From assembly GCF_040515995.1 (NCBI RefSeq), contig NZ_CP159485.1:1116001-1180000 (forward strand): a stretch of DNA of 64,000 nt. Direction: 5' to 3'. Origin of the DNA: Proteinivorax hydrogeniformans (GTDB lineage: Bacteria > Bacillota > Proteinivoracia > Proteinivoracales > Proteinivoracaceae). The position numbers and the translations under genes were made by a program. The notes below the pieces were generated by a model. That model did not search any database. It was given only the letters and a program-made list of their open reading frames with translations, and was not told where the DNA came from. Of the stretch, positions 51,951 to 61,188 are shown in pieces (the stretch's first letter is position 1; each line of letters opens with the position of its first letter).

Positions 51951-53234
51951 GTGAAGTTTTCACGAAGTAATCGATTTAAAAGGGGTAAAGGCGGAAAGTG
52001 GAAAAAAGTTTTTAGCTTGATAGCTTTAGTAGCTGTAGTTGCTTTTATAGCCTATACTTATCGAACTATCGGCTTGCTAAGTGCTCTGCAAGGGTCTGAA
52101 GGGTATTGGGACATTGAAGCAGATAAGCAGGAGGCATATTTAATAGCTTATTTAGACGATGCTAATGAAGAAAATCCATTACAATCTGCATTTTTAGTAG
52201 TTGTAGGAGATGAAGGTCCTGCATATAATATTAGCATACCACCACAAACTACTGTTGATTTTGATGACCAAAGAATAACCCTTAATAATGTGTATCGCGG
52301 CGGGACTTTAGACGATGTTGTAACTGCTGTTGATCAAACTTTCTATGATGGTTTTATCGATAATTACGTTTTTTTAAACAAAGATGGGGTAAAAGCTTTA
52401 ATAGACAACACAGGCGAGTTTGAAATAGAAATACGTCAGAATTTTGACCATGAAGAGTTTACTCGTTTAACTGGACGGAGCACATTAGACACAGATATGG
52501 TTTTAGCATATATGGAACCTATAGAGAATCATAGAAATGGCATGGAATATGCTCCAAGTACTAGGTTTATTCAAAGACAGATTGATGTAATCCTAGCTAT
52601 ATTTGATAATAATTTTAAGTGGAATAGAGCTCTAGGGCTAATTGGTAGTTTTTCAGAACTAGAAGATAGAATGCACACTAATATGGAGATAAGACAACTT
52701 GCTAAATTTAGAAACATGTTAGACGAATCGCTTACACGTCAGCGTCATACCTTTACGCTGCCGGGAGAGGCAGTAAGTATTGATGGCAACATATTATGGA
52801 CGCCAAACCAAAGCGAGATTGCCAATAACACTATACAAGCTATACAAGATGGTGAGGCTTATGTTCCTAGGTATTCTATAACCTATAGCGTAATAAACGG
52901 AACCAACGTTTCAGGCCTAGCGGGTAGTTATAGGGATACAATTCATAATCAATTTGGTTTTTCTTTTGAGGTTGATCGAAAAGACGGGCAAGAGCCTATA
53001 GGGGCTTATAACCCGAGTCAATATCAAGACTTTTACGAAGGTCCTAGCTTTAGAAATTACTCGGGGACAGACAGAACTCATATTTATGCCAATCCAGAGC
53101 ATAGAGTTTTTGCAGAGGAAGTTTTAGAATTCTTTAAAGAAAGTCATTCAATAAACCCGAGGCTACAAATCTCAGACGAGTTAGAAGACCATAATATTGT
53201 AGTTATATTAGGGAATGATTTAAAGGAGGACTAG
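51951..53234 (+). CDS. Divergent LCP (LytR-CpsA-Psr)-like protein with LytR C-terminal-like domain
   Basis: A 427-residue membrane-anchored protein. Residues 19-38 form the membrane segment. The middle (about 65-240) has the LCP layout: SIPPQTTVDF at the position of SIPRDT, LNNVYRGGTLDDVV, and YVFLNKDGVKALIDNTG. The Arg that would contact phosphate in SIPRDT is Pro, and the R-x-R after the L-x-Y segment (here VLAYMEP) is missing, so wall-polymer ligase activity is doubtful. The C-terminal part from about 305 (ITYSVINGTNVSGLAGSYR) matches LytR_C. It lies between yqeK and rsfS. GTG start after GGGGGGAT. Confidence 0.7.
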   Translation: MKFSRSNRFKRGKGGKWKKVFSLIALVAVVAFIAYTYRTIGLLSALQGSEGYWDIEADKQEAYLIAYLDDANEENPLQSAFLVVVGDEGPAYNISIPPQTTVDFDDQRITLNNVYRGGTLDDVVTAVDQTFYDGFIDNYVFLNKDGVKALIDNTGEFEIEIRQNFDHEEFTRLTGRSTLDTDMVLAYMEPIENHRNGMEYAPSTRFIQRQIDVILAIFDNNFKWNRALGLIGSFSELEDRMHTNMEIRQLAKFRNMLDESLTRQRHTFTLPGEAVSIDGNILWTPNQSEIANNTIQAIQDGEAYVPRYSITYSVINGTNVSGLAGSYRDTIHNQFGFSFEVDRKDGQEPIGAYNPSQYQDFYEGPSFRNYSGTDRTHIYANPEHRVFAEEVLEFFKESHSINPRLQISDELEDHNIVVILGNDLKED

Positions 53235-53236
53235 AT

Positions 53237-53575
53237 TTGAAGATTATTGAACAAGCAAAACTTATAGAGAAAGTTGCCGATGATAAAAAAGGCGAAAATA
53301 TTAAAGTCTTAGATTTAAAAGGGGTTACTGAGATAGCAGATTACTTTGTCATAGTAACTGCTAATAACGTTCCACATATTAAAAGTATTTGTGATGAAAT
53401 CGAAAGAGCACTTTACTCAAAAGGCTTAAAGTTTCTTCGTAAGGAAGGATATGATGAAGGAAACTGGATAATACTAGACTATGGTGATGTAGTAGTACAT
53501 TTAATGTTAGCGGAGCAGAGGGAGTACTATGGCCTAGAAAAATTCTGGCGTGAAGCTAAGGAAGCAGATTTTTAA
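53237..53575 (+). CDS. rsfS: Ribosome silencing factor RsfS
   Basis: A 112-residue protein that binds L14 and blocks subunit joining. DLKGVTEIADYFVIVTANNVPHIKSICDEIE and the WIILDYGDVVVHLM strand are typical. TTG start at 53237 after AAAGGAGGA. It shares one base with the methyltransferase start. Confidence 0.95.
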   Translation: MKIIEQAKLIEKVADDKKGENIKVLDLKGVTEIADYFVIVTANNVPHIKSICDEIERALYSKGLKFLRKEGYDEGNWIILDYGDVVVHLMLAEQREYYGLEKFWREAKEADF

Positions 53576-54306
53576 TGTCCACAGGTTATGGCACTTTAGC
53601 TAAGTATTATGATGAGTTTATGGTTGATTTTCCATATAATAAATGGGCTTTATTCATAGATCGTTTTATGAACAGTGGACATCCAATACTTGAGCTTGGC
53701 TGTGGAACAGGCAACTTGACTATTAATCTAAAGAAAATGGGCTACGAAATAACTGGGCTGGACATAGAACCGAATATGTTGGCTGTAGCGAAACAAAAAA
53801 CTGATGAAGAAAACCTAAATATACCGCTTATATATGGTGATATGATTAATGCCGACCTAAGCCCCTTTAGTCAGCTTCTTTGTCCTAATGATGGTATAAA
53901 CTCTATTTTAGACAAGCAAGAGCTAAAAAGGTTTTTTACAAGGGTTTATAATTCTATCGACAAAGATGGAGTGTTTATTTTCGATGTTTCCACGTTAGGC
54001 AAGCTGCAAGATATGACTGAGCATATTTTTTGTGAGGATTACCCAAGCATAACTTATATCTGGAATACCCGACAAATTAAGCAGAACAATTTTGAATTTA
54101 ATTTAACGTTCTTTGAACAAATTAAAGCAAATCAATATAGCCGGCAAGATCTAAGCATTACACAAAGAGGATATCAACTAGAAGACCTTAAAGGTTATCT
54201 TTACTTAGCTGGATTTACGAATATAGAGGTATATGATGATTACAGCGCAAAAGAAATAACTAACTGTGATGACAGTCACAGAATTACTTTTGTAGTTAAA
54301 AAGTAG
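53575..54306 (+). CDS. Class I SAM-dependent methyltransferase
   Basis: A 243-residue methyltransferase. Motif I is ILELGCGTGNLT (about 40-51), the acidic residue after strand 2 lies in GLDIEPNM, and a post-I GDMINADLSP follows. This type is the usual neighbour of rsfS in Firmicutes (YqeM-like). Substrate unknown. It overlaps rsfS by one base (TAATG). Confidence 0.88.
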   Translation: MSTGYGTLAKYYDEFMVDFPYNKWALFIDRFMNSGHPILELGCGTGNLTINLKKMGYEITGLDIEPNMLAVAKQKTDEENLNIPLIYGDMINADLSPFSQLLCPNDGINSILDKQELKRFFTRVYNSIDKDGVFIFDVSTLGKLQDMTEHIFCEDYPSITYIWNTRQIKQNNFEFNLTFFEQIKANQYSRQDLSITQRGYQLEDLKGYLYLAGFTNIEVYDDYSAKEITNCDDSHRITFVVKK

Positions 54307-54376
54307 CGATAACCACTTCATAATTTTTTTATGGTATGTTAAAATGATATAGAAAATAAAAAAGGGAGGAATAACC

Positions 54377-54571
54377 ATGATAAATAAGGATATGACCATT
54401 CGTGAAGTATTACAAAAAAACCCAAAGACTGCTGAAGTACTTATGAAGTACGGTATGCACTGTCTTGGTTGTCCATCTGCAACTGGTGAGTCAGTAGGAC
54501 AAGCTGCTGCAGTTCATGGAGTTGACGCAGATAAGTTAGTTGAAGATCTAAACAAACTATTTGAAGACTAA
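54377..54571 (+). CDS. DUF1858 protein
   Basis: A 64-residue protein with MTIREVLQKNPKTAEVLMKYGMHCLGC, the ScdA/RIC-type N-terminal region that carries a CxxC (C29, C32). In anaerobes small DUF1858 proteins occur with redox genes and are presumed cluster- or redox-related, but this is unproven. AGGGAGGA precedes the ATG, and a terminator follows. Confidence 0.88.
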   Translation: MINKDMTIREVLQKNPKTAEVLMKYGMHCLGCPSATGESVGQAAAVHGVDADKLVEDLNKLFED

Positions 54572-54600
54572 AAAATTCCCCTTAAAGGGGAATTTTTTTT
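54572..54600 (+). terminator. Terminator after the DUF1858 gene
   Basis: AATTCCCC/GGGGAATT stem around TTAAA, then eight T. Confidence 0.92.
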
Positions 54601-54661
54601 GTAATTTTAAAGGAAAACCAACCATTTTATAGAATATTCACTCAAAAGGTGGTGGTTTAAG

Positions 54662-55240
54662 ATGAGCTTTGATAAAGAAAAAATAATAGTAACTACAGTG
54701 ATTATTGCTCTCGTCGTGACCCTTGGCGCAGTTAATTGGTACAGAAACCATAGAGAAGAGCAACAGGTAAATATAGAAAGCAAAGAACAGTTACTTGAAA
54801 AGCAGGATGATGATGTGCCGGTAGAAAGAATCATTGTACATGTATCTGGCGAAGTAAAAAAACCAGGGGTATATCAATTAACAGAAGGAGATCGTGTGAT
54901 AGATGCCATTGACAAAGCGGGAGGCGCTACAAAAGAGGGAGATAAAAATGCCTTAAACTTAGCTGCTTTTATCTACGATGGGGATAAAATAACTATTCCT
55001 AAAGAGGGGGAAAGTCCTCAAATCGAAAGCGAAAGCAGCTCAACTGGCAGGATAAACATCAATAGAGCTACAGAACAAGAGCTACAAGAGTTAAATGGTA
55101 TTGGAGCTTCAAGGGCTGAAGCTATAACCCAATACCGGGAAGATAACGGGCCATTTTCTTCTCCTGAGGACATCAAAAACGTATCAGGAATAGGTCCAGC
55201 AATATTTAATCAAATTAAAGAAGATATTTCAGTTAGATAG
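54662..55240 (+). CDS. comEA: Competence protein ComEA, DNA receptor
   Basis: A 192-residue membrane-anchored DNA-binding protein: helix at about 8-26, an SLBB domain (about 57-115, VHVSGEVKKPGVYQL) and a C-terminal double helix-hairpin-helix (LQELNGIGASRAEAI, IKNVSGIGPAIFNQI). It binds incoming dsDNA. Its last 8 bases overlap the 3' end of the opposite-strand molybdopterin enzyme gene. comEC is about 3.7 kb on, separated by unrelated genes. Confidence 0.93.
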   Translation: MSFDKEKIIVTTVIIALVVTLGAVNWYRNHREEQQVNIESKEQLLEKQDDDVPVERIIVHVSGEVKKPGVYQLTEGDRVIDAIDKAGGATKEGDKNALNLAAFIYDGDKITIPKEGESPQIESESSSTGRININRATEQELQELNGIGASRAEAITQYREDNGPFSSPEDIKNVSGIGPAIFNQIKEDISVR

Positions 55241-57170
55241 GAGTAACTTTACATACAGTACCATACATATCTGTTCCTTCTCCTATATCCGTTAAACCAT
55301 CATAAGTAACAATGTTTTGGGTGTTACCATAACCCCATGGTCTGCCCTCATACGAAAACAACACATCTGAATGCACCCACTTAGCCATTCTAAGGATACC
55401 TTTAATACTACCTTTTTGCGTGCCTATCATAACAGTTTTATTATCTTTAAGCCCTAGTTTTTTGGCGGTGTTTGGGTTTATAAAACAGACAGGGTAATCC
55501 TCTAAACTTAATTTTTCCTGAAATTGACTATGCAAACTATTCTTGGGGTGGGGAGTCATAAAAAACAATTCGTACTTTTTAAGAGTATCAGTTTGGCTAA
55601 TTTCGCAATCTAGCAGGTTAAATCTACCGTTTTCAGTCTTGAAATTACCATTTTTAAAAGGAGTATCCCACTTCCCTAAAAGCACAGGTTTTTCTCTAAT
55701 ATCGTCTATTGTAATTTTATAGTTTTGCTTTAAAGGTGAAAATACATCTGTTAGCCACTCCTTAGCACTTTTTTGGGGGTACCCTTTTAAACCTATCCTT
55801 GCGGATAAATCCGCAAAAACCTCCCACTCTGGACGAGTTTGTTCAATTGGAGAAAAAACGGGTTCTAAATAGTTAATATATCTGTGCCACATAGAAGTAT
55901 AAATTATGTCTTCTTCCTCTAGGGAAGTAGTCGCGGGTAGCACTAAATCACACAAACTCATAGTATCAGTAAATGTCACATCACAGCCAACAACAAAGTC
56001 TACCTTTTCAAAAGCTTTTTTGACCGTTGCTGTGTTTGGTAAGGTCACTGCTGGATTAGCCCTTGAAACGTACATAAAGTTTATTGGAGCTTGCTCAGTA
56101 CTTAGGATATAATCTGGAAATTGAGCTTTAGGGAAAAAACGTTTCGTAGCATCGTTTTCTAACGTAAGAGCGTCTAAATCAATGGAGTCAGAAACATAAG
56201 TGTCGGCATAGTTAACTCCGCCGCCTTTTATGCCAATATTACCTGTAAGCATTGCCAATGAATTTATCGCCCTTATGGAGTTACCTGAATTAAAATATCT
56301 TTGCATACCATACCCTAAATAGAAAGAGCTAGTGTTTTCTGTAAAAAGCACTGCTAATTTTTCTATCAATTCTATACTCACGCCACATATTTTAGATAAT
56401 TCTTCAATGCTATACTTGCTTAATATTTCTTGATACTTACCTACGTTATTACATAATTTCGAAACATTGTCTAAAGCGTCAGGGTACTTATTTAAAACTT
56501 GTTTAGCTATGGATAAAGCAAAAAAGCCGTCAGAAGAAGGCTTAACACTTATGTGCAAATCACTAATGTCTGCAATTTTAGTCTTAGTTGGGTCTATACA
56601 AATTATAGTCGCACCAGCCTTTTGTGCCTGCTTTATAAAAGGCATAAGGTGAATGTTTGTCTCTGTCACGTTTCGACCCCAAATCACTACATTATCGCTA
56701 TTTATAATATCAGAAGGGTTATGACACCTAGCTGCTCCAAAATCTTTTTTTATAGCTGCCATTCCAGCAGCCCAACATAAACTGCCGCTAGGTTCTGTAA
56801 CTCCACCTAACAAATTAAAAAAACGATGTTCAAGATTCTTTAAAGTTCCTCCAGCTCCAGAATCATAATAATGAGCTATAGACTTAGGACCATATTGCTT
56901 TAAATTAGCTTTAATATGCTTTGACATTAAATTTAAAGCTTCATCCCATGATACACTCCTCCACTTGCCCTTTTCTTTTAATAGTGGAGATGTAATTCTA
57001 CTTTTATGATGAACTCTTTCTAACACATACTGAGCTTTTTTACATACAAAACCATTTGTAATAGGATGCTCTTTTTTTCCTCTTACCACCGCATTGTCAC
57101 CATCTTTGTATACTTCATAGCCACAGGCATCCCAACAGTCCAAAGGACATGCACTATTATAAATCTTAAT
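55233..57170 (-). CDS. Molybdopterin oxidoreductase (formate dehydrogenase/polysulfide reductase-like), apparent ATT start
   Basis: A cytoplasmic Mo/W-bis-MGD enzyme of about 645 residues, without a Tat signal. The first residues on the minus strand read (I)KIYNSACPLDCWDACGYEV, giving the 4Fe-4S motif C8-x3-C12-x3-C16, with a fourth Cys (VCKK) about 30 residues on. This requires starting at ATT (57170-57168), 8 bases after AGGAGG (57184-57179); an upstream TAA at 57176-57174 closes the frame. The first ordinary start, TTG at 57143, would cut off C8 and has no ribosome site. Later: molybdopterin-binding WGRNVTETN and a C-terminal molydopterin_dinucleotide domain (FFMTPHPKNS). Substrate unknown. 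Confidence 0.9.
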   Translation of the reverse strand: MKIYNSACPLDCWDACGYEVYKDGDNAVVRGKKEHPITNGFVCKKAQYVLERVHHKSRITSPLLKEKGKWRSVSWDEALNLMSKHIKANLKQYGPKSIAHYYDSGAGGTLKNLEHRFFNLLGGVTEPSGSLCWAAGMAAIKKDFGAARCHNPSDIINSDNVVIWGRNVTETNIHLMPFIKQAQKAGATIICIDPTKTKIADISDLHISVKPSSDGFFALSIAKQVLNKYPDALDNVSKLCNNVGKYQEILSKYSIEELSKICGVSIELIEKLAVLFTENTSSFYLGYGMQRYFNSGNSIRAINSLAMLTGNIGIKGGGVNYADTYVSDSIDLDALTLENDATKRFFPKAQFPDYILSTEQAPINFMYVSRANPAVTLPNTATVKKAFEKVDFVVGCDVTFTDTMSLCDLVLPATTSLEEEDIIYTSMWHRYINYLEPVFSPIEQTRPEWEVFADLSARIGLKGYPQKSAKEWLTDVFSPLKQNYKITIDDIREKPVLLGKWDTPFKNGNFKTENGRFNLLDCEISQTDTLKKYELFFMTPHPKNSLHSQFQEKLSLEDYPVCFINPNTAKKLGLKDNKTVMIGTQKGSIKGILRMAKWVHSDVLFSYEGRPWGYGNTQNIVTYDGLTDIGEGTDMYGTVCKVTPI

Positions 57171-57245
57171 TTTTTACACCTCCTGAATTCTCAATGCATT
57201 AATAAAGTAATTATAGCATAAACTTATAAAGACTGATAATTAATT

Positions 57246-57280
57246 AAAAAAGGTTCAAGTCAAAAGATGACTTGAACCTT
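57246..57280 (-). terminator. Terminator of the sleB-like gene
   Basis: AAGGTTCAAGTCA/TGACTTGAACCTT stem; on the minus strand the stem is followed by six T. Confidence 0.9.
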
Positions 57281-57293
57281 AAGGTAGTAAAAG

Positions 57294-58097
57294 CTAAACT
57301 GCAAATACGTGACTTCCAATTTCGTTAATAATCTCTCTACTTCTTATCCACTGGTTAGTAGCAGTTACTGGGTTGTAAAAGAAGATAGCTCCTCCTGATG
57401 GGTCATTTCCTTTTAAAGCTTCCTCTACAGCTCTGTAAGCTGAATCGTTAGGAGTTTGCCAGAACGAACCGTCGTGTACAGGTGAAAAAGCCCATGGCTC
57501 AAAAATTACACCTTCGATAGTATTTGGAAACTCCGAGCTTTCGACTCTGTTGAAAATAACTGCAGCAACTGCAACTTGACCTTCAAATGGCTCTCCTCTG
57601 GACTCACTGTGAACTGCTTTAGCTAGAAGTTCTCTTTCTTCTTCAGTGATATCCATTCTTACACCTTGTGTTGTTTCTGTAGTTTCATTTGCTTGCTTTT
57701 GAACTGATTGATCTTCAGAACCTGCAACAGGTATAGTCAATACTTGTCCTGGTAAAATTAATGCAGAATCTAAGTCGTTAGCTTCTTTTAAATCAGCTAC
57801 TTCAACACCGTTTTCTTTTGAAATTCTGTACAAAGTGTCACCTGTTTTAACCGTGTGAGTTGAGGTAGGTATAGTTAACTTATCTCCAGCATAAATTAAA
57901 TCTCCGCTGCCGCTAATATCGTTAGCTTGCTTTAAAGCATCAATAGAGGTGTCAAACTTTTGGGCTATTGTAAATAAAGAATCACCTCTTTGAATCGTAT
58001 AACTTTGGGCAAACGCAGAGCCTGAAGTTAAAATAACTGTACCTATAACTAAACTAGTGGTAACTTTTTTAGCAATTTGTTTTAAGTTAATAGACAT
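57294..58097 (-). CDS. LysM-containing cell-wall hydrolase (SleB/CwlJ type)
   Basis: A 267-residue secreted protein. Signal peptide at about 8-31 (ending SAFAQS), two LysM domains (YTIQRGDSLFTIAQKF and HTVKTGDTLYRISKEN), then a Hydrolase_2 domain (LLAKAVHSESRGEPFEGQVAVAAVIFNR; catalytic Glu in SESRGE). This is the lytic transglycosylase family that includes the germination enzymes SleB and CwlJ. The ATG at 58097 is used because AAGGAGG precedes it; an upstream in-frame start is ignored. The C-terminal position of the hydrolase and the LysMs suggest a spore-cortex or wall target. Confidence 0.9.
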   Translation of the reverse strand: MSINLKQIAKKVTTSLVIGTVILTSGSAFAQSYTIQRGDSLFTIAQKFDTSIDALKQANDISGSGDLIYAGDKLTIPTSTHTVKTGDTLYRISKENGVEVADLKEANDLDSALILPGQVLTIPVAGSEDQSVQKQANETTETTQGVRMDITEEERELLAKAVHSESRGEPFEGQVAVAAVIFNRVESSEFPNTIEGVIFEPWAFSPVHDGSFWQTPNDSAYRAVEEALKGNDPSGGAIFFYNPVTATNQWIRSREIINEIGSHVFAV

Positions 58098-58129
58098 TTT
58101 CTTACCTCCTTGTAGTATATACGCTAGCA

Positions 58130-58158
58130 ATTATACCTGATTGGTTTACATAACACAA
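58130..58158 (-). promoter_or_regulatory. Promoter of the sleB-like gene
   Basis: On the minus strand, TTGTGT (58158-58153) and TATAAT (58135-58130) with 17 bases between. It overlaps one arm of the 13-bp inverted repeat listed next. Confidence 0.65.
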
Positions 58159-58217
58159 ACTCTAAATTCGAGTGTAACAAAGCTTCATGCGGACATATAA
58201 GTGATTATGTAAACCAA
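58141..58217. repeat. 13-bp perfect inverted repeat in the divergent region
   Basis: TTGGTTTACATAA at 58141-58153 and its exact complement TTATGTAAACCAA at 58205-58217, 51 bases apart, between the divergent sleB-like and pyrR genes. Each arm is close to a CAC/GTG word. The first arm lies within the minus-strand promoter. Confidence 0.85.
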
Positions 58218-58260
58218 AAGGTCATATACTAGATTTTCAGCTCGGATGGTAATTATTTGA

Positions 58261-58289
58261 TTGACATTTTTACGGTGGTATAGTATATT
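58261..58289 (+). promoter_or_regulatory. Promoter of pyrR
   Basis: TTGACA at 58261-58266 and TATATT at 58284-58289 with 17 bases between. The transcript leader would be only about 25 bases, so no PyrR-responsive attenuator fits. Confidence 0.75.
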
Positions 58290-58308
58290 TAACCATATTG
58301 TAAAATAG

Positions 58309-58869
<561 letters not shown>

Positions 58870-58892
58870 ATTAACGAATATATTTGACTAAT

Positions 58893-58925
58893 AAAAAAGA
58901 AGTGCCCAAGGGCACTTCTTTTTTG
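58893..58925 (+). terminator. Terminator after pyrR
   Basis: AAAAAAGAAGTGCCC/GGGCACTTCTTTTTT-type stem with a 2-base centre, T run. Confidence 0.92.
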
Positions 58926-58988
58926 TAAATTTTAAAGGATTTTTTATTTAAAATGTTAAAGAGTTACAAAAGGGAGGGGGGAAGTTAA

Positions 58989-61184
58989 ATGCCTTGGTTT
59001 ATAGCTACAGCTATCGCAACAATAACAATTTTTTATAACTCTACGACAATTACAGTGCTATCTATTATTATGCTGACTATTTTACTTTTAGGTTATTATA
59101 ATAAAAAAGGTTTAAAGTGCTTTATGGCTTTATGTTTTGTAGTTCTTTTAATTGCTATAAGGTTTAACTATGTAGAACATCAAAAAGAAGAGTGGTTAAA
59201 GGTTAGAGAACAGCCTGACACTTTGACTATTCAAGCAGTCAAAACCATAGATGGATATACAGGCAAGATAATTGACAGTAAAAACCACAACATTAACAGA
59301 GGCAGCATCAACATTTACTTAGACGATGAAATTAAAAGTGGTTCTATAGTAAAACATACAGGTAAAGTAAACACTTCCAAACAGTATAATAACTTCTATG
59401 TTCCATATGAGTACAGCTACATAAATGACTATGTAGGTTATATAACACAACATACAGGGTCAATTGAGATAAAGGAAGCAACCCCTGCCCTTTATCATAA
59501 GATAAACGATGTAATGATTTCTAGAGCTAACAAGGTGCTTAACAAGCTTTCAGAAGAAAGTCGAGGTTTGGTGCAAGGAATATTTTTTGGCAGCAAAACA
59601 AACATCAGCAACACAGACCACACCTCCCTATTAGATGCAGGACTTGTTCATATTACGGCAGTCTCAGGATTTCATGTGGGAATTGTGTTTTATATGTTTT
59701 TTAGTTTGTCAGCCTTATTTTTTAAAGATAAAGATAAACGATATTTAGTTGGGCTTTTATTTACTATTTTGTTTGTGATTTTTGTGGGATTTAAGGCTTC
59801 CACTTTAAGAGCGTTAATTATGATAACTATTTTTACCTTAAGCAAAATACTTGGCTACCCTTACTCTCTAACACGCTCTATTGCCCTGACCTTTATAGTT
59901 TCGATAATAATCAACCCATTTTTAATATATGATATGGGGTTTCAATTTTCCTATTTAGGAGTGCTGGGCATTGCGCTTTTTCACTCTAAAATAACTTTTC
60001 TAGATTGGATACCCAACGAATTTTTAGTAAACATTTTAAAGGCAACAATTGCTGTACAAATTACCACCTTTCCTCTAAATATTTACTATAATGGAGGGTT
60101 TCCGCTATTATCACCATTGGCAAATCTACTGACAACTCCAGCTATGCCACTTATCTTTGGGGCACTTTTATTTAGCATGGCATTTCCAATATCGCCGGTA
60201 ATAACACTTATAGATCTGTTAGCAAAATGGATACTCTTTGTAGCTAATATATATGGAAGGTGGCAGCCAATAAGTGTGGAATTTATGCTATGTGTTATAT
60301 TTGTCGCCATATTACTCCACATTGGCCTTCGCTTTAAAGAATATAAAAAATACTGTATTACATTTGCTTTTGGTATATCTATGACTTTTTTAATTTATAC
60401 CTGCATCCCTACAATTCATCTGCATTTTATAGATGTAGGTCAAGGAGATTGTATTCTTATTACTGATAATAGAAATAATATACTAGTTGATACAGGAGGT
60501 AATATCAATTATGATGTAGGAAATAGGGCAGTGATACCAACCTTAAAAAGATTGGGGGTTACGCAGTTAGACTTTGTATTTATAACTCATGCTCATTATG
60601 ATCATGGAGGAGCTATAGCAGAGCTAGCTAAACAAATACCCATTAAAAACATTGTGGTTCCTGATAATAATTTTTTTAAAGGAGGTACTGCAGATTTGGT
60701 TTTTAGCACTGCCAAACAGCATCAAATTAACGTTATAAGTATAGAAAAAGGTACAAAAATAACCTTTAGTGAAGAGTTAAAGTTTAATACCTTACACCCC
60801 CGAACAAATTTTTTGCCAAGTGAATCACAGTTAAATAACATTTCCCTTGTCTTTGAAGGAAGCTTATTTGACACACAAATCCTTTTGACAGGAGATGTGG
60901 AAAGACAAGGAGAAGAGGTCATAGCCCCTTTATTAGGTGAAGCTGATATTTTAAAGGTTGCCCATCATGGAAGCTTAACTTCCACTTCCAAAGAAATCGT
61001 AAAATTTACCTCTCCTAAGTATGCTATAATAACAGTTGGTGAAAATTCTTTTGGTCATCCATCTAACGATGTTATCAAACGTCTAGAAAATAACGGAAGT
61101 GAGGTTTTAAGGACTGATAAGCACGGAAGGATATTTTTTACCATCAGGCCATGGGGTTATAAATTAGATACAGTACTGAGGTGA
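58989..61184 (+). CDS. comEC: ComEC/Rec2 DNA-uptake channel protein
   Basis: A 731-residue membrane protein. N-terminal DUF4131 region with membrane helices (about 5-60), the competence core (about 190-450, EESRGLVQGIFFGSKTNI and DAGLVHITAVSGFHVGI), and a C-terminal metallo-beta-lactamase domain (about 475-700) with HAHYDHGG, which may degrade the non-transported strand. AGGGAGGGGGG precedes the ATG. It is 4 bases from holA. Confidence 0.94.
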   Translation: MPWFIATAIATITIFYNSTTITVLSIIMLTILLLGYYNKKGLKCFMALCFVVLLIAIRFNYVEHQKEEWLKVREQPDTLTIQAVKTIDGYTGKIIDSKNHNINRGSINIYLDDEIKSGSIVKHTGKVNTSKQYNNFYVPYEYSYINDYVGYITQHTGSIEIKEATPALYHKINDVMISRANKVLNKLSEESRGLVQGIFFGSKTNISNTDHTSLLDAGLVHITAVSGFHVGIVFYMFFSLSALFFKDKDKRYLVGLLFTILFVIFVGFKASTLRALIMITIFTLSKILGYPYSLTRSIALTFIVSIIINPFLIYDMGFQFSYLGVLGIALFHSKITFLDWIPNEFLVNILKATIAVQITTFPLNIYYNGGFPLLSPLANLLTTPAMPLIFGALLFSMAFPISPVITLIDLLAKWILFVANIYGRWQPISVEFMLCVIFVAILLHIGLRFKEYKKYCITFAFGISMTFLIYTCIPTIHLHFIDVGQGDCILITDNRNNILVDTGGNINYDVGNRAVIPTLKRLGVTQLDFVFITHAHYDHGGAIAELAKQIPIKNIVVPDNNFFKGGTADLVFSTAKQHQINVISIEKGTKITFSEELKFNTLHPRTNFLPSESQLNNISLVFEGSLFDTQILLTGDVERQGEEVIAPLLGEADILKVAHHGSLTSTSKEIVKFTSPKYAIITVGENSFGHPSNDVIKRLENNGSEVLRTDKHGRIFFTIRPWGYKLDTVLR

Positions 61185-61188
61185 TATA

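Noticed and set aside
57141-57143. TTG start for the molybdopterin oxidoreductase
   Set aside because: It has no ribosome site and would remove the first cysteine of the 4Fe-4S motif.
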